Shown here: in pieces, positions 28,695 to 37,179 of the stretch
Position numbering within the stretch: the stretch's first letter is position 1
How the letters are laid out: each line of letters opens with the position of its first letter
From: Hoylesella timonensis S9-PR14
Lineage (GTDB): Bacteria > Bacteroidota > Bacteroidia > Bacteroidales > Bacteroidaceae
Reading direction: 5' to 3'
NCBI RefSeq assembly: GCF_000762405.1
Contig: NZ_JRPQ01000141.1
Location: 57,779-121,778 of the forward strand
DNA length: 64,000 bases
Notes under the pieces: generated by a model
Databases searched by the model: none
What the model was told of the DNA's origin: nothing
The model's input: only the letters and a program-made list of their open reading frames with translations
Made by a program: the position numbers and the translations under genes

Positions 28695-29177
28695 TTAAGC
28701 ACGTGAACCGTATTGCTGGTCAAGGTTGAAAATAGCGGAATCGCCCATACGCTTAATCCTATCTACAATGCCACTGGCTGTCGCTTCCTCCTCTACTTGC
28801 TCACGAACAAACTGCCACAAGAAGTCTTGGCTGGCATTGTCGTGCTCAGAAATTGCCAAATCAAGCAAATTATCAATCAGTCTACTAACTTGGCACTCAT
28901 GCTTATAAGTGTCTTCAAAAGCCTCTAATGGAGTAGTCCATTTTTGCTTTACGGCAGGTATCTGATTGACTACAGCCTCGCCTCCACGCTTAATGATGAA
29001 GCTTGCCATTTGGTATGCGTGATCCATCTCTTCAGCAGATTGTTTCTTCATCCAAGTAGAAAAACCTTCAAAGCCTTCTTTCTCCATATAGAAAGACATA
29101 GAAAGATATAGATTGGCTGAATATATCTCAGCAACGATTTGCTCATTGAGAGCATCTTGTAATTTTTTTGAAATCAT
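28695..29177 (-). CDS. ftnA: Non-heme ferritin
   Basis: Cytoplasmic iron-storage cage subunit. Ferroxidase residues are visible in EQIVAEIYSANLYL (about residues 10-23), the EEMDHAYQM helix (Glu50/His53 type), and the later LAISEHDNASQDFLWQFVREQVEEE helix region. No Met suited to bind heme as in bacterioferritin is evident. 160 aa is usual for the Bacteroides FtnA, which is induced by oxygen and protects obligate anaerobes. A minus-strand -7 box TAACTTTG (29210-29217) lies about 32 nt upstream of the ATG. Confidence 0.95.
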   Translation of the reverse strand: MISKKLQDALNEQIVAEIYSANLYLSMSFYMEKEGFEGFSTWMKKQSAEEMDHAYQMASFIIKRGGEAVVNQIPAVKQKWTTPLEAFEDTYKHECQVSRLIDNLLDLAISEHDNASQDFLWQFVREQVEEEATASGIVDRIKRMGDSAIFNLDQQYGSRA

Positions 29178-29209
29178 AAGTTTAATATTTATATGTAATG
29201 TATTTATTG

Positions 29210-29217
29210 CAAAGTTA
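29210..29217 (-). promoter_or_regulatory. Ferritin promoter -7 box
   Basis: Minus strand TAACTTTG; no clear TTTG at the expected -33 position, so it may need an activator. Confidence 0.45.
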
Positions 29218-29391
29218 CAAAAAAAATGCAGAACTGTATGGCTTCGCCGCTATTTTTGAGCTTTTGTAACATTTGTAAATCTAATTATAAGTTATTAACA
29301 TTGTTTCTTTGGAAAATGCTGCGCAACAAGGTGTCAATGCCCTATTGAAAGAAAGATAAGCAACCGATTGGCAGACATCATTATTTTTCTG

Positions 29392-29399
29392 TACCTTTG
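29392..29399 (+). promoter_or_regulatory. -7 box of the PIF1-like helicase promoter
   Basis: TACCTTTG with ATTG 21 nt upstream (29367-29370) as a partial -33 element. Confidence 0.55.
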
Positions 29400-29446
29400 C
29401 ATTATCACGATTCACAGTCAAAAGACGTTGGTGGCAACAGAAAACG

Positions 29447-31609
29447 ATGGAAGAAAATACAGAACTAAAGCTTGCTTGGGAGTTTGTAGAGCATACCGAG
29501 CAAAGCATTTTCCTTACAGGTAAGGCAGGAACAGGCAAGACAACCTTTTTGAAGATGGTGAAAAAGCACAGTGGCAAACGCTTAATCGTGGTTGCTCCTA
29601 CAGGTGTTGCTGCCATTAACGCTGGTGGTGTTACCATTCACTCGTTTTTCCAGTTGCCACTATCTCCCTTTGTACCCAATGCAACCGTGCGTGAGAGATA
29701 TAATTTTGGCAAAGAGAAGCGCAAAATTATTCGAACACTTGACATGCTGATTATCGATGAAATTAGTATGGTTCGCAGTGATTTGCTGGATGCGATTGAT
29801 GCGGTATTACGAAGATACAGGCAGCACGACCGTCCTTTTGGCGGGGTACAGCTGCTCATGATTGGCGATTTGCAACAGCTTACACCTGTGGTAACACCAG
29901 CAGATGAAGCCTTGCTACGCCCTTATTATGATACCCCTTACTTTTTTGGCAGCCATGCGCTACAACAAACTCCGTATGTGACCATTCAACTTCAAAAGGT
30001 ATATAGACAACAAGATGAGACTTTCCTGAACATCCTCAATCATTTACGCGAGAACACGTTGTCATCTACTGATTTACAGGTGCTGAACGATCGTTATCAA
30101 CCTCACTTTCAGCCCCGGCAGGAAGAGGGATATATACGTCTGACCACTCACAACAACAAGGCTGATAGCTATAATGACATGCGATTGGAACAGTTGCCCG
30201 CTAAAGCCTATCATTACATGGCAAGCATTAAAGGAACATTTCCAGAGTATTCCTATCCTACAAGTGAGTCGTTAGTGTTCAAAGTGGGCGCGCAAGTGAT
30301 GTTCATTAAGAACGATAGCTCAGCAGAGCATTTGTTCTATAACGGTAAGATTGGACACATTATCTACTTAGACGACAATCATATTGAGGTTCTCTGCCCT
30401 GGCGATGAGCATTCTATTGTCGTGGAAAAACAAACGTGGGAAAACACTACTTATAAGATTAATGAAGCGACAAAGGAGATAGAACCAACGGTGCAGGGAA
30501 CATTTAGTCAGTATCCCTTGCGCTTGGCATGGGCGATTACCATACACAAAAGTCAAGGACTTACCTTCGATCGTGCCATTATTGATGCAGGTTCATCGTT
30601 TGCATCTGGGCAGGTATATGTGGCATTAAGTAGATGTAAGACATTAGAAGGGCTGGTTTTGGCCTCCCCCATTACAGCAGAAGCCATTATAAGCGACCAA
30701 GGGGTGGCGGATTATATTAACCGACAAGACGAGGAAGCACGCAAAAGTATTGAACAATTGCCAAGGTTAAAGGATGATTATGAGCGTTTCCAACTCATTG
30801 AATTGTTTCAGTTTATGGATATATGGCGAGCTGAAGAGATGCTTTGTCGTTTGCTCATAGAGTTCTTCCACAGCTATTCTAAACTCGTCTTAATCCACAA
30901 ATCCACCGTCAAAGAGCTACAGGAGAAAGTAAATATCATTGCATACAAATGGACAACGTATATCAGTCAATTAACGATTGAACAGATTCACGACCCACAA
31001 TTCCTTGAAAGAGTAGTTGCCAGTGCCAATTATTTCAAGAAAACGCTAAAGCACTATTTAGAGGACTTGATTGAACAAACCTTGGAAGTAAAGTCGAACA
31101 ATAAAGTTGCCATGCGCCGTTTGGACAACTACCTCACAGATTTGAGAGAAATGTATTTAGCTAAAAAATACCTATTGCAAACGGTCATCACCAACGGATT
31201 TACCACAGAAAACTATTTACGCGCCAAACAAGAGGCACTGCTCATGGCATTAGACGAACTTTCGCCAACTCCCCAGCGACGGTCGAAAAGCACCAAAAAG
31301 AAAAAAGAGAAAAAAGAAAATACAAAGGATATTACGCTTCAACTTCTTAAGAGTGGACTCACACCCTTACAGATTGCGACAGAGAGGCAGCTTACTACTT
31401 CTACTATTTATACGCATTTGGGATATTTTGTAAAAGAAGGAGTCATCGATATCAACGATTTCATGAAGCAAGAACATATACAAAATATTCAGCAAGTAAT
31501 TCAAAAGATAGGAGTTGACAACGGGAGGACTGCGATTAAAGCACTTTGCTTACCAACAGTTACTTATGAAGAGATTAACCTCATGATTGCTGCTTCTCAT
31601 CACTCATGA
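29447..31609 (+). CDS. PIF1-like superfamily 1 DNA helicase with C-terminal HTH
   Basis: ATP-dependent 5'-3' DNA helicase of the PIF1/RecD-like group. Walker A in GKAGTGKTTFL (near residues 25-35), Walker B IIDEISMVRSDLL, Q-x-x-R region QLQKVYRQQDETF, and the C-terminal motif AWAITIHKSQGLTFDRAIID (about 360-380) with ALSRCKT. After a Lys-rich linker (about residues 610-630), residues ~635-680 form a helix-turn-helix (GLTPLQIATERQLTTSTIYTH) like the HTH_40/RQC C-terminal module. At 720 aa it is typical of this Bacteroidetes subgroup. Role is likely in resolving G4 or stalled forks; that part is inference. Confidence 0.88.
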   Translation: MEENTELKLAWEFVEHTEQSIFLTGKAGTGKTTFLKMVKKHSGKRLIVVAPTGVAAINAGGVTIHSFFQLPLSPFVPNATVRERYNFGKEKRKIIRTLDMLIIDEISMVRSDLLDAIDAVLRRYRQHDRPFGGVQLLMIGDLQQLTPVVTPADEALLRPYYDTPYFFGSHALQQTPYVTIQLQKVYRQQDETFLNILNHLRENTLSSTDLQVLNDRYQPHFQPRQEEGYIRLTTHNNKADSYNDMRLEQLPAKAYHYMASIKGTFPEYSYPTSESLVFKVGAQVMFIKNDSSAEHLFYNGKIGHIIYLDDNHIEVLCPGDEHSIVVEKQTWENTTYKINEATKEIEPTVQGTFSQYPLRLAWAITIHKSQGLTFDRAIIDAGSSFASGQVYVALSRCKTLEGLVLASPITAEAIISDQGVADYINRQDEEARKSIEQLPRLKDDYERFQLIELFQFMDIWRAEEMLCRLLIEFFHSYSKLVLIHKSTVKELQEKVNIIAYKWTTYISQLTIEQIHDPQFLERVVASANYFKKTLKHYLEDLIEQTLEVKSNNKVAMRRLDNYLTDLREMYLAKKYLLQTVITNGFTTENYLRAKQEALLMALDELSPTPQRRSKSTKKKKEKKENTKDITLQLLKSGLTPLQIATERQLTTSTIYTHLGYFVKEGVIDINDFMKQEHIQNIQQVIQKIGVDNGRTAIKALCLPTVTYEEINLMIAASHHS

Positions 31610-31728
31610 AGACAAGTGAAAGAATAAGAGATATTAAAAGCCGTTAGAAGACTGGATAAGGAAACACGCTAACATAAGAACTCGCTGTGTTGAGATGCTT
31701 TCACCCTATCGAAAAAGAAAACTATCCC

Positions 31729-31760
31729 TTTGTACCTTTCAAGAAGATTATTTACCTTTG
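31729..31760 (+). promoter_or_regulatory. Promoter of the EEP-family gene
   Basis: TTTG (31729-31732), 20-nt spacer, TACCTTTG (31753-31760). It covers upstream in-frame codons and fixes the start at ATG 31795. Confidence 0.75.
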
Positions 31761-31794
31761 TATTCATCAAACAGAATTATTAAATCATAAAACA

Positions 31795-32730
31795 ATGAAG
31801 AAATACGCACTTACAGTTTTCATTTTGACTGCATCATTGTGCATTCAAGCACAAAATCTATTCGTAGCAACTTATAATCTACGTTATGACAACGAGGACG
31901 ATCGACAGGAAGGCAATGGCTGGACTAAGAGATGTCAAGTGATATGTGACTTTCTAAACTTTGAACAGCCTGACATATTTGGCACTCAAGAGGGTCTGAA
32001 ACATCAATTGGAAGATCTAAAAAGAGGCTTAGATCAGTACGATTATATCGGTATTGGTCGTGAAGATGGAAAGGAACAAGGCGAACATTCGGCTATTTTC
32101 TATAAGAAAGACAAGTTAAAATGCTTGGACAAGGGCAACTTTTGGCTCAATGAAACGCCAGAGAAGCCTGTTCTCGGTTGGGATGCCGCATGTGTTCGGA
32201 TTTGTACTTGGGGAAAGTTTAGAGACTGGAAAACAAATCTTACCTTCTATTTCTTTAATCTTCACATGGATCATGTGGGTGTCATTGCACGGCGTGAGGC
32301 TGCAAAATTGGTGATTAAAAAAATCAAAGAGATTGCTGGAAACAATGCCCCTGTCATTCTTACAGGCGACTTTAACGTCGATCAGCATGATGAAATTTAC
32401 AAAATATTCAGCGAGTCAGGCATCTTGAAAGATTCATATGTGGCAGCGAAACATCGATTTGCAGAGAATGGAACATTCCAAGATTTTGATTCGAGTATGA
32501 AATCAGAAAGCCGAATCGATCATATTTTCGTATCAAACAAGTTTGAAGTGAACAATTATGCCATTCACACAGACGCTTATTGGACAGCAAATGAGAAGAT
32601 GCCTAAGTTGAAATCGGGAAATGCACCTAAAGAGTTAGAATTCCAACAGTACACGCATCGTCTTCCTTCTGACCACTATCCTGTACTTGCTAAGATAAGG
32701 TACGAGAAGTATGGCACCTGCAAATTCTAA
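31795..32730 (+). CDS. Secreted endonuclease/exonuclease/phosphatase family protein
   Basis: Exported metal-dependent phosphoesterase; the fold covers DNases, sphingomyelinases and sugar-phosphate or lipid phosphatases. Start ATG 31795 opens a signal peptide cleaved near IQAQ-N. The active-site series is complete: YNLRYDN, GTQEGL (metal Glu), the HMDHVG block, TGDFNVDQHDE, SRIDHIFVS and the final SDHYPVLA. 311 aa. No lipobox, so it is periplasmic or secreted. The substrate cannot be told from these motifs. Confidence 0.88.
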   Translation: MKKYALTVFILTASLCIQAQNLFVATYNLRYDNEDDRQEGNGWTKRCQVICDFLNFEQPDIFGTQEGLKHQLEDLKRGLDQYDYIGIGREDGKEQGEHSAIFYKKDKLKCLDKGNFWLNETPEKPVLGWDAACVRICTWGKFRDWKTNLTFYFFNLHMDHVGVIARREAAKLVIKKIKEIAGNNAPVILTGDFNVDQHDEIYKIFSESGILKDSYVAAKHRFAENGTFQDFDSSMKSESRIDHIFVSNKFEVNNYAIHTDAYWTANEKMPKLKSGNAPKELEFQQYTHRLPSDHYPVLAKIRYEKYGTCKF

Positions 32731-32746
32731 TTCGTCATTTATCCTA

Positions 32747-32797
32747 CTTATCAAAAAAGGCTGCAACATGTAAAGATGTGCAGCCTTTTTTGATAAG
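32747..32797. terminator. Strong bidirectional terminator
   Basis: 19-bp perfect stem (32747-32765 with 32779-32797) containing A6 and T6 runs, between the convergent EEP gene and the acyl-CoA dehydrogenase gene. It can end both transcripts. Confidence 0.92.
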
Positions 32798-32806
32798 TAG
32801 ACATTA

Positions 32807-34534
32807 TTATTCTGTTACTTCTTTCTCATTGGTACGATAATAAGAGAGCGCACTCGGAGTGAAGTTCTTAATAAAGAGACTGTGTCCTGCATTTTCTTCT
32901 TCGGCATGACGCACGAACACATGAGCACTCTTAGCAAACAAGTTCTCTGCTTTTGTGGCATCATCGAGTATCAGCAGCGACATCACAAGATTGGCAGTCA
33001 TATTGTAAAGTCTGCGTGCTAAGAAGTCTTGTGTCTCTTGACAGTTGGCATCTTTCACAAAAGCAATAGACTCTTCGTACTGACTGAGCATCACTTCAAC
33101 TCTTTGACGCAAAGGAGTCAAGGCCTCACTCACTGGCTGTTCTATCATTTCTCGCATAATATTGAGATAGGTACCGTTCATAATATAACGAATGGCAGCC
33201 ACTACTTGCATTTGCGTTGTACCTTCATAGATAGAGAAGATGCGTGCATCACGATACAAACGTTGGCACTTGTATTCCATTATAAAGCCCGAACCGCCGT
33301 GTACACTAATGGCATCATAAGCATTCTGATTTGCATATTCTGAGTTCATTCCCTTAGCTAAAGGTGTAAAGGCATCTGCCAGACGTGTGTATTTCTTCAT
33401 CTCTGCACGCTCTTCGGGTGTGAGTTTCCGATCTCGCTGAATATCCTCAAGTGCTTTATAAATATCAACATACCTTGCCGTTTGATACAACAAAGACCTA
33501 CCAGCATCCAGTTTGGCTTTCATGCGCGATAGCATATCATACACAGCAGGGAACTCTATAATGGGCTGCCCAAACTGCTGACGCTCCTTGGCGTATGCCA
33601 CAGCTTCGTTATATGCTTCTTGCGCCACACCTACAGACTGCGCCGCAATGCCCAAACGAGCACCATTCATCAACGCCATGACGTACTTGATAAGTCCTAA
33701 CCTTGTAGAACCACAAAGTTCGGCTTTGGCATTCTTGTACACCAACTCGCAAGTTGGCGAGCCATGTATTCCCAATTTGTTTTCAATATGGCGCACATCA
33801 ACGCCTCCGTCTCGCTTATCATAGATGAACATTGACAAGCCACGACCGTCTTTTGTTCCCTCTTCCGAGCGTGCCAACACCAGATGAATATCCGAGTCGC
33901 CATTGGTAATAAAACGTTTTACACCATTGAGCCTCCAACAATCATTCTTCTCATCGAACGTTGCTTTCAACATCACCCGCTGAAGATCCGAACCAGCATC
34001 GGGTTCTGTTAAGTCCATTGACATGGTTGCGCCCTCACAGACACGAGGAATGAATCGTTCTCTTTGTTCATCTGTTCCAAACTCATATAAGGTATCAATG
34101 CACGATTGTAATGACCATATATTTTGAAATCCGCCATCGGCTGCGGCTATCATCTCCGACAACATTGAAAAGGTGACATTAGGCAAGTTCAATCCGCCAT
34201 ATCTACGTGGCATTGACAAACCCCACAATCCTGCCTGACGAGTAGCTTTTATATTTTCTATCGTCTTACTGGCATACTTCATGCGCCCATTCTCCAAGTG
34301 TGGTCCTTCCAAGTCGACCGCTTCCGAGTTGGGTTCTATGATATTAGCAGCCACATCGCCTGTGATTTCTAAGATGCGTTTGTAGTTCTCGATGGCATCT
34401 TCATAATTTACTGGAGCATCCTCAAAATGCTCTTGATCTTCATAGTTGCGCTCTTTGAGCTCAACGATGCGCTTCATCAACGGATGTTCTAAATGAAACG
34501 CTATCTCCGGATGGTCGGTATAGTAATTTGACAT
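32807..34534 (-). CDS. Acyl-CoA dehydrogenase family protein
   Basis: FAD flavoenzyme that oxidises acyl-CoA thioesters and passes electrons to ETF. Family blocks: the SMDLTEPDAGSDL flavin/substrate loop, FITNGD, GLSMF, LGIHGSPTCEL, and the YRDARIFSIYEGTTQMQ block near residues 430-447. It is long (575 aa) because of an N-terminal helical extension and a C-terminal helical domain, like other Bacteroidetes members. It is the last gene after etfB and etfA on the same strand, which fixes its electron acceptor. The natural acyl chain is unknown; in an anaerobe it may also run in the reducing direction. Confidence 0.92.
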   Translation of the reverse strand: MSNYYTDHPEIAFHLEHPLMKRIVELKERNYEDQEHFEDAPVNYEDAIENYKRILEITGDVAANIIEPNSEAVDLEGPHLENGRMKYASKTIENIKATRQAGLWGLSMPRRYGGLNLPNVTFSMLSEMIAAADGGFQNIWSLQSCIDTLYEFGTDEQRERFIPRVCEGATMSMDLTEPDAGSDLQRVMLKATFDEKNDCWRLNGVKRFITNGDSDIHLVLARSEEGTKDGRGLSMFIYDKRDGGVDVRHIENKLGIHGSPTCELVYKNAKAELCGSTRLGLIKYVMALMNGARLGIAAQSVGVAQEAYNEAVAYAKERQQFGQPIIEFPAVYDMLSRMKAKLDAGRSLLYQTARYVDIYKALEDIQRDRKLTPEERAEMKKYTRLADAFTPLAKGMNSEYANQNAYDAISVHGGSGFIMEYKCQRLYRDARIFSIYEGTTQMQVVAAIRYIMNGTYLNIMREMIEQPVSEALTPLRQRVEVMLSQYEESIAFVKDANCQETQDFLARRLYNMTANLVMSLLILDDATKAENLFAKSAHVFVRHAEEENAGHSLFIKNFTPSALSYYRTNEKEVTE

Positions 34535-34549
34535 AGTTTGATAATCAGT

Positions 34550-34592
34550 CTCTCCCCTTACCCCTCCCCAAAAGGGAGGGGTAAGGGGAGAG
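34550..34592 (-). other. 19-bp perfect hairpin between etfA and the dehydrogenase
   Basis: Left arm 34550-34568 (C/T rich) pairs perfectly with 34574-34592 around the 5-nt loop CAAAA. There is no T-run on either side, and it lies inside the presumed etfB-etfA-dehydrogenase transcript, so it looks like an mRNA processing or stability element, or an interspersed palindrome, not a simple terminator. Confidence 0.85.
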
Positions 34593-34603
34593 GCTATTCT
34601 TAA

Positions 34604-35632
34604 TTATTTGCTGTTTTCTTTATAATATTTCATCATCTTGGGTACCACTTCCTCTACCGAACCCGTTATCACATAGTCGGCTATCTTATTGATAGGCGCG
34701 TCTGGATCGGTGTTGATAGAGATAATGATTCCTGCATCTTGCATACCCGAGATATGCTGAATTTGCCCTGAGATGCCACAAGCAATATAAACTTTGGGAT
34801 GCACCGTAACACCAGTTTGTCCCACCTGTCTGTCTGTATCAATCCAGCCAGCATCCACGGCAGCACGACTCGCTCCTACCTCGGCATGCAACACGTCTGC
34901 CAATTCAAACAAGAGATTGAATCCCTCTTTGCTTCCTACGCCATAACCTCCTGCTACTACGATGGGAGCGCCCTTGAGGTTATGCTTCGGTTCTTCGACA
35001 TGTCGCTCAATCACTTGTACGGCATAAGCGGCAGGAGACACATATTCTGTCACCACGGGGTAAACCACTTCACCCCTCGCCTTACCATCATAGAGTGCTT
35101 TTTGCATCACCCCCGAACGAACAGTAGCCATTTGTGGCCGATGATCTGGATTGACAATCGTTGCTACGATGTTTCCTCCAAAGGCGGGGCGAATTTGATA
35201 CAGCAAGTTTTTATATACTCGTTTGGCTTTGCGGTCTTCGTAATCACCAATCTCAAGTTCTGTACAGTCGGCTGTCAGTCCACTGGTCAACGAGGAGGAT
35301 ACGCGTGGTCCAAGGTCTCGACCTATCACGGTAGCGCCCATTAAACAAATCTGTGGCTGCTCGTCTTCAAACAGTTTTACCATGATATCGGTATGAGGTG
35401 CTGAGGTATAAGGTGATAATCCTTCGCCCTCAAACACAAATAATTTATCGACACCGTAAGGCAAAATTTGCGATTCTACATTACCTTTAATTCCAGTACC
35501 TATCGCCATGGCATGCAACTCTACACCTAATTGGGTAGCCAGCTTGCGCCCTTTGGTGAGCAATTCTTGAGATACCTCGGCAACAGTTGTACCTTCTATC
35601 TCACAATATACAAATACGTTGTTCATATACAT
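34604..35632 (-). CDS. etfA: Electron transfer flavoprotein subunit alpha
   Basis: FAD-binding half of the ETF heterodimer. The C-terminal FAD domain holds PIVVAGGYGVGSKEGF, DAGWIDTDRQVGQTGVTVHPKVYIACGISGQIQH and INTDPDAPINKIADY (residues about 215-325), the classical ETF-alpha signature. 342 aa. An alternative ATG lies two codons in. It is placed between etfB and the acyl-CoA dehydrogenase, forming a complete oxidation/electron-transfer module. Confidence 0.96.
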   Translation of the reverse strand: MYMNNVFVYCEIEGTTVAEVSQELLTKGRKLATQLGVELHAMAIGTGIKGNVESQILPYGVDKLFVFEGEGLSPYTSAPHTDIMVKLFEDEQPQICLMGATVIGRDLGPRVSSSLTSGLTADCTELEIGDYEDRKAKRVYKNLLYQIRPAFGGNIVATIVNPDHRPQMATVRSGVMQKALYDGKARGEVVYPVVTEYVSPAAYAVQVIERHVEEPKHNLKGAPIVVAGGYGVGSKEGFNLLFELADVLHAEVGASRAAVDAGWIDTDRQVGQTGVTVHPKVYIACGISGQIQHISGMQDAGIIISINTDPDAPINKIADYVITGSVEEVVPKMMKYYKENSK

Positions 35633-35633
35633 T

Positions 35634-35751
35634 TAAGTTTATAAGTTTTTGAGTTTATGAGTTTTTAAGTTCTCTAAGTACAAAAAACCTTAGCAAGAGG
35701 CAATTTTGTTTTTCAACTTAAAAACTAAAAAACTGACAAACTAAGAACTTA
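35634..35751. repeat. A/T-rich direct and inverted repeats between etfB and etfA
   Basis: A 16-nt motif (AGTTTATAAGTTTTTG type) is repeated twice in tandem at 35636-35667. The sequence GTTTTTAAGTT (35661-35671) pairs with AACTTAAAAAC (35715-35725), with weaker pairing outside. The element fills the whole gap between the two genes. Confidence 0.65.
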
Positions 35752-36618
35752 CCCAATAATCTTTTCGTCAATCAACTCTTTCATCAACGCTTCTACATCC
35801 TTATCTGCTGCCGTAAGCGTCTTGCTCTCCTTTGCCTGAAACACAATATTTTGTACTGCCTTCACCTTCGTAGGCGAACCAGAGAGACCGCATTGTGCTG
35901 GGTCACCGTCCACATCTGCCACAGACCATTGGGTAAGCGTTAAATAGGGACGCTTTTCATACAGTGCACTCCAAGCTTCATCGCCTTTACGCTCTAACGG
36001 ACAAGTGGCATATTTGTACTTCATCACCAGTTTTGCATGACAAGGACGACAAGGAGCTGCACTGCCATTCACCGTCACTACGACTGGTAAAGGAGCCTCA
36101 ACCGTTTCTACCCCACCATCTATTTGGCGTCGAATGGTAGCCACTCCGTTCTCCACTTTTATGATTTCTTCTGCGTAAGTAACCTGATGAAGCCCTAACT
36201 TTTGTGCCACCTGCGGCCCTACTTGTGCCGTGTCGCCATCAATCGCTTGTCGACCTCCTATCACTAAGTCTACATCACCTATTTTCTTAATTGCAGTGGC
36301 AAGCGCATAAGAAGTGGCTAATGTGTCAGCACCCGCAAACAAACGGTCGGTCAACAACCATCCCGTATCTGCACCACGGTACAACCCCTGACGTATAATT
36401 TCACCTGCTCGAGGAGGTCCCATCGTCAGCACACCCACCGTAGAGCCTGGATTTTGTTCTTTTAGGCGCAGTGCCTGCTCCAAGGCATTCAGATCTTCGG
36501 GGTTAAAAATAGCTGGTAGAGCGGCACGATTCACTGTTCCTGCCTCTGTCATAGCATCCTTTCCCACGTTTCTTGTGTCTGGTACTTGCTTGGCAAGTAC
36601 GACAATTTTCAACTTCAT
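35749..36618 (-). CDS. etfB: Electron transfer flavoprotein subunit beta
   Basis: Partner of EtfA; binds AMP or a second FAD. Family blocks: IVVLAKQVPDTRNVG at the N-terminus, NPEDLNALEQALRLKE, the nucleotide-binding VIGGRQAIDGDTAQVGPQVAQKLGL span (residues about 119-143) and ATIRRQIDGGVE. 289 aa is slightly long. First gene of etfB-etfA-dehydrogenase. Confidence 0.96.
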   Translation of the reverse strand: MKLKIVVLAKQVPDTRNVGKDAMTEAGTVNRAALPAIFNPEDLNALEQALRLKEQNPGSTVGVLTMGPPRAGEIIRQGLYRGADTGWLLTDRLFAGADTLATSYALATAIKKIGDVDLVIGGRQAIDGDTAQVGPQVAQKLGLHQVTYAEEIIKVENGVATIRRQIDGGVETVEAPLPVVVTVNGSAAPCRPCHAKLVMKYKYATCPLERKGDEAWSALYEKRPYLTLTQWSVADVDGDPAQCGLSGSPTKVKAVQNIVFQAKESKTLTAADKDVEALMKELIDEKIIG

Positions 36619-37035
36619 AGATTTTATTTTATGTGATAAATTTTATTGATAAATACACCCCCGTAAAGGTAATAGCTCGTCACAAAAATACGAACTTTTT
36701 AAGTGTCCGCAAAATAAATGATTATTTAATTGCACAAATAAGAAAGAAATGCGCATTTCTCCACAAAGACAAACCAAAAAGATTGTCGCATTAACTCATT
36801 CCTACAACACACCAAAACAGCCTATTTTGTAGTGGAAAACAGACTGTTTTCCTCATCAAAACAGTCTGTTTTGGTGTCCTAATGATATGAGTTCCTTGCC
36901 CAATGGCATACCCACAAACAATATGTTACTGTCACCAAGCGCATTCCATCAAAACCATTTTTACCACTATCCCACGAAAAGAGCAAACGAGAAATGTTTT
37001 ATCACGCATTTTTTCCTTTATTACTTTTTTATATA
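36619..37035. other. Divergent intergenic region etfB/dnaG
   Basis: About 420 bp before the dnaG -7 box. The notable content is the triple near-palindrome at 36814-36872. No gene is apparent; short reading frames here lack any family features. Confidence 0.5.
36814..36872. repeat. Triple 15-bp near-palindrome, 22-nt period (locus 2)
   Basis: AAAACAGnCTrTTTT-type 15-mers start at 36814, 36836 and 36858, an exact 22-nt period with 7-nt spacers, the same as at 2654-2712. Read on the minus strand its spacers (GATGAGG, CCACTAC) partly resemble those of locus 1 read on plus (GGTGAAC, ACACCAC). Confidence 0.85.
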
Positions 37036-37043
37036 TATCTTTG
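37036..37043 (+). promoter_or_regulatory. dnaG promoter -7 box
   Basis: TATCTTTG about 137 nt before the dnaG ATG; no clear -33 TTTG. Implies a long leader. Confidence 0.45.
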
Positions 37044-37179
37044 CAGTAAATAGGCATTAACGCAACAAGCACAGCAAACATACCAAAGATTTGCAGCAGC
37101 GTTTTTGCATCAAATTTAGACACGATTCCGTCTCTAAAGAACCTAAGGAATTATTTGAAAGCGACACTTTATTAAAGAT

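Noticed and set aside
36932..37123. 63-codon minus-strand frame in the etfB/dnaG gap
   Set aside because: It overlaps the dnaG promoter region and shows no protein-like features beyond one hydrophobic stretch.
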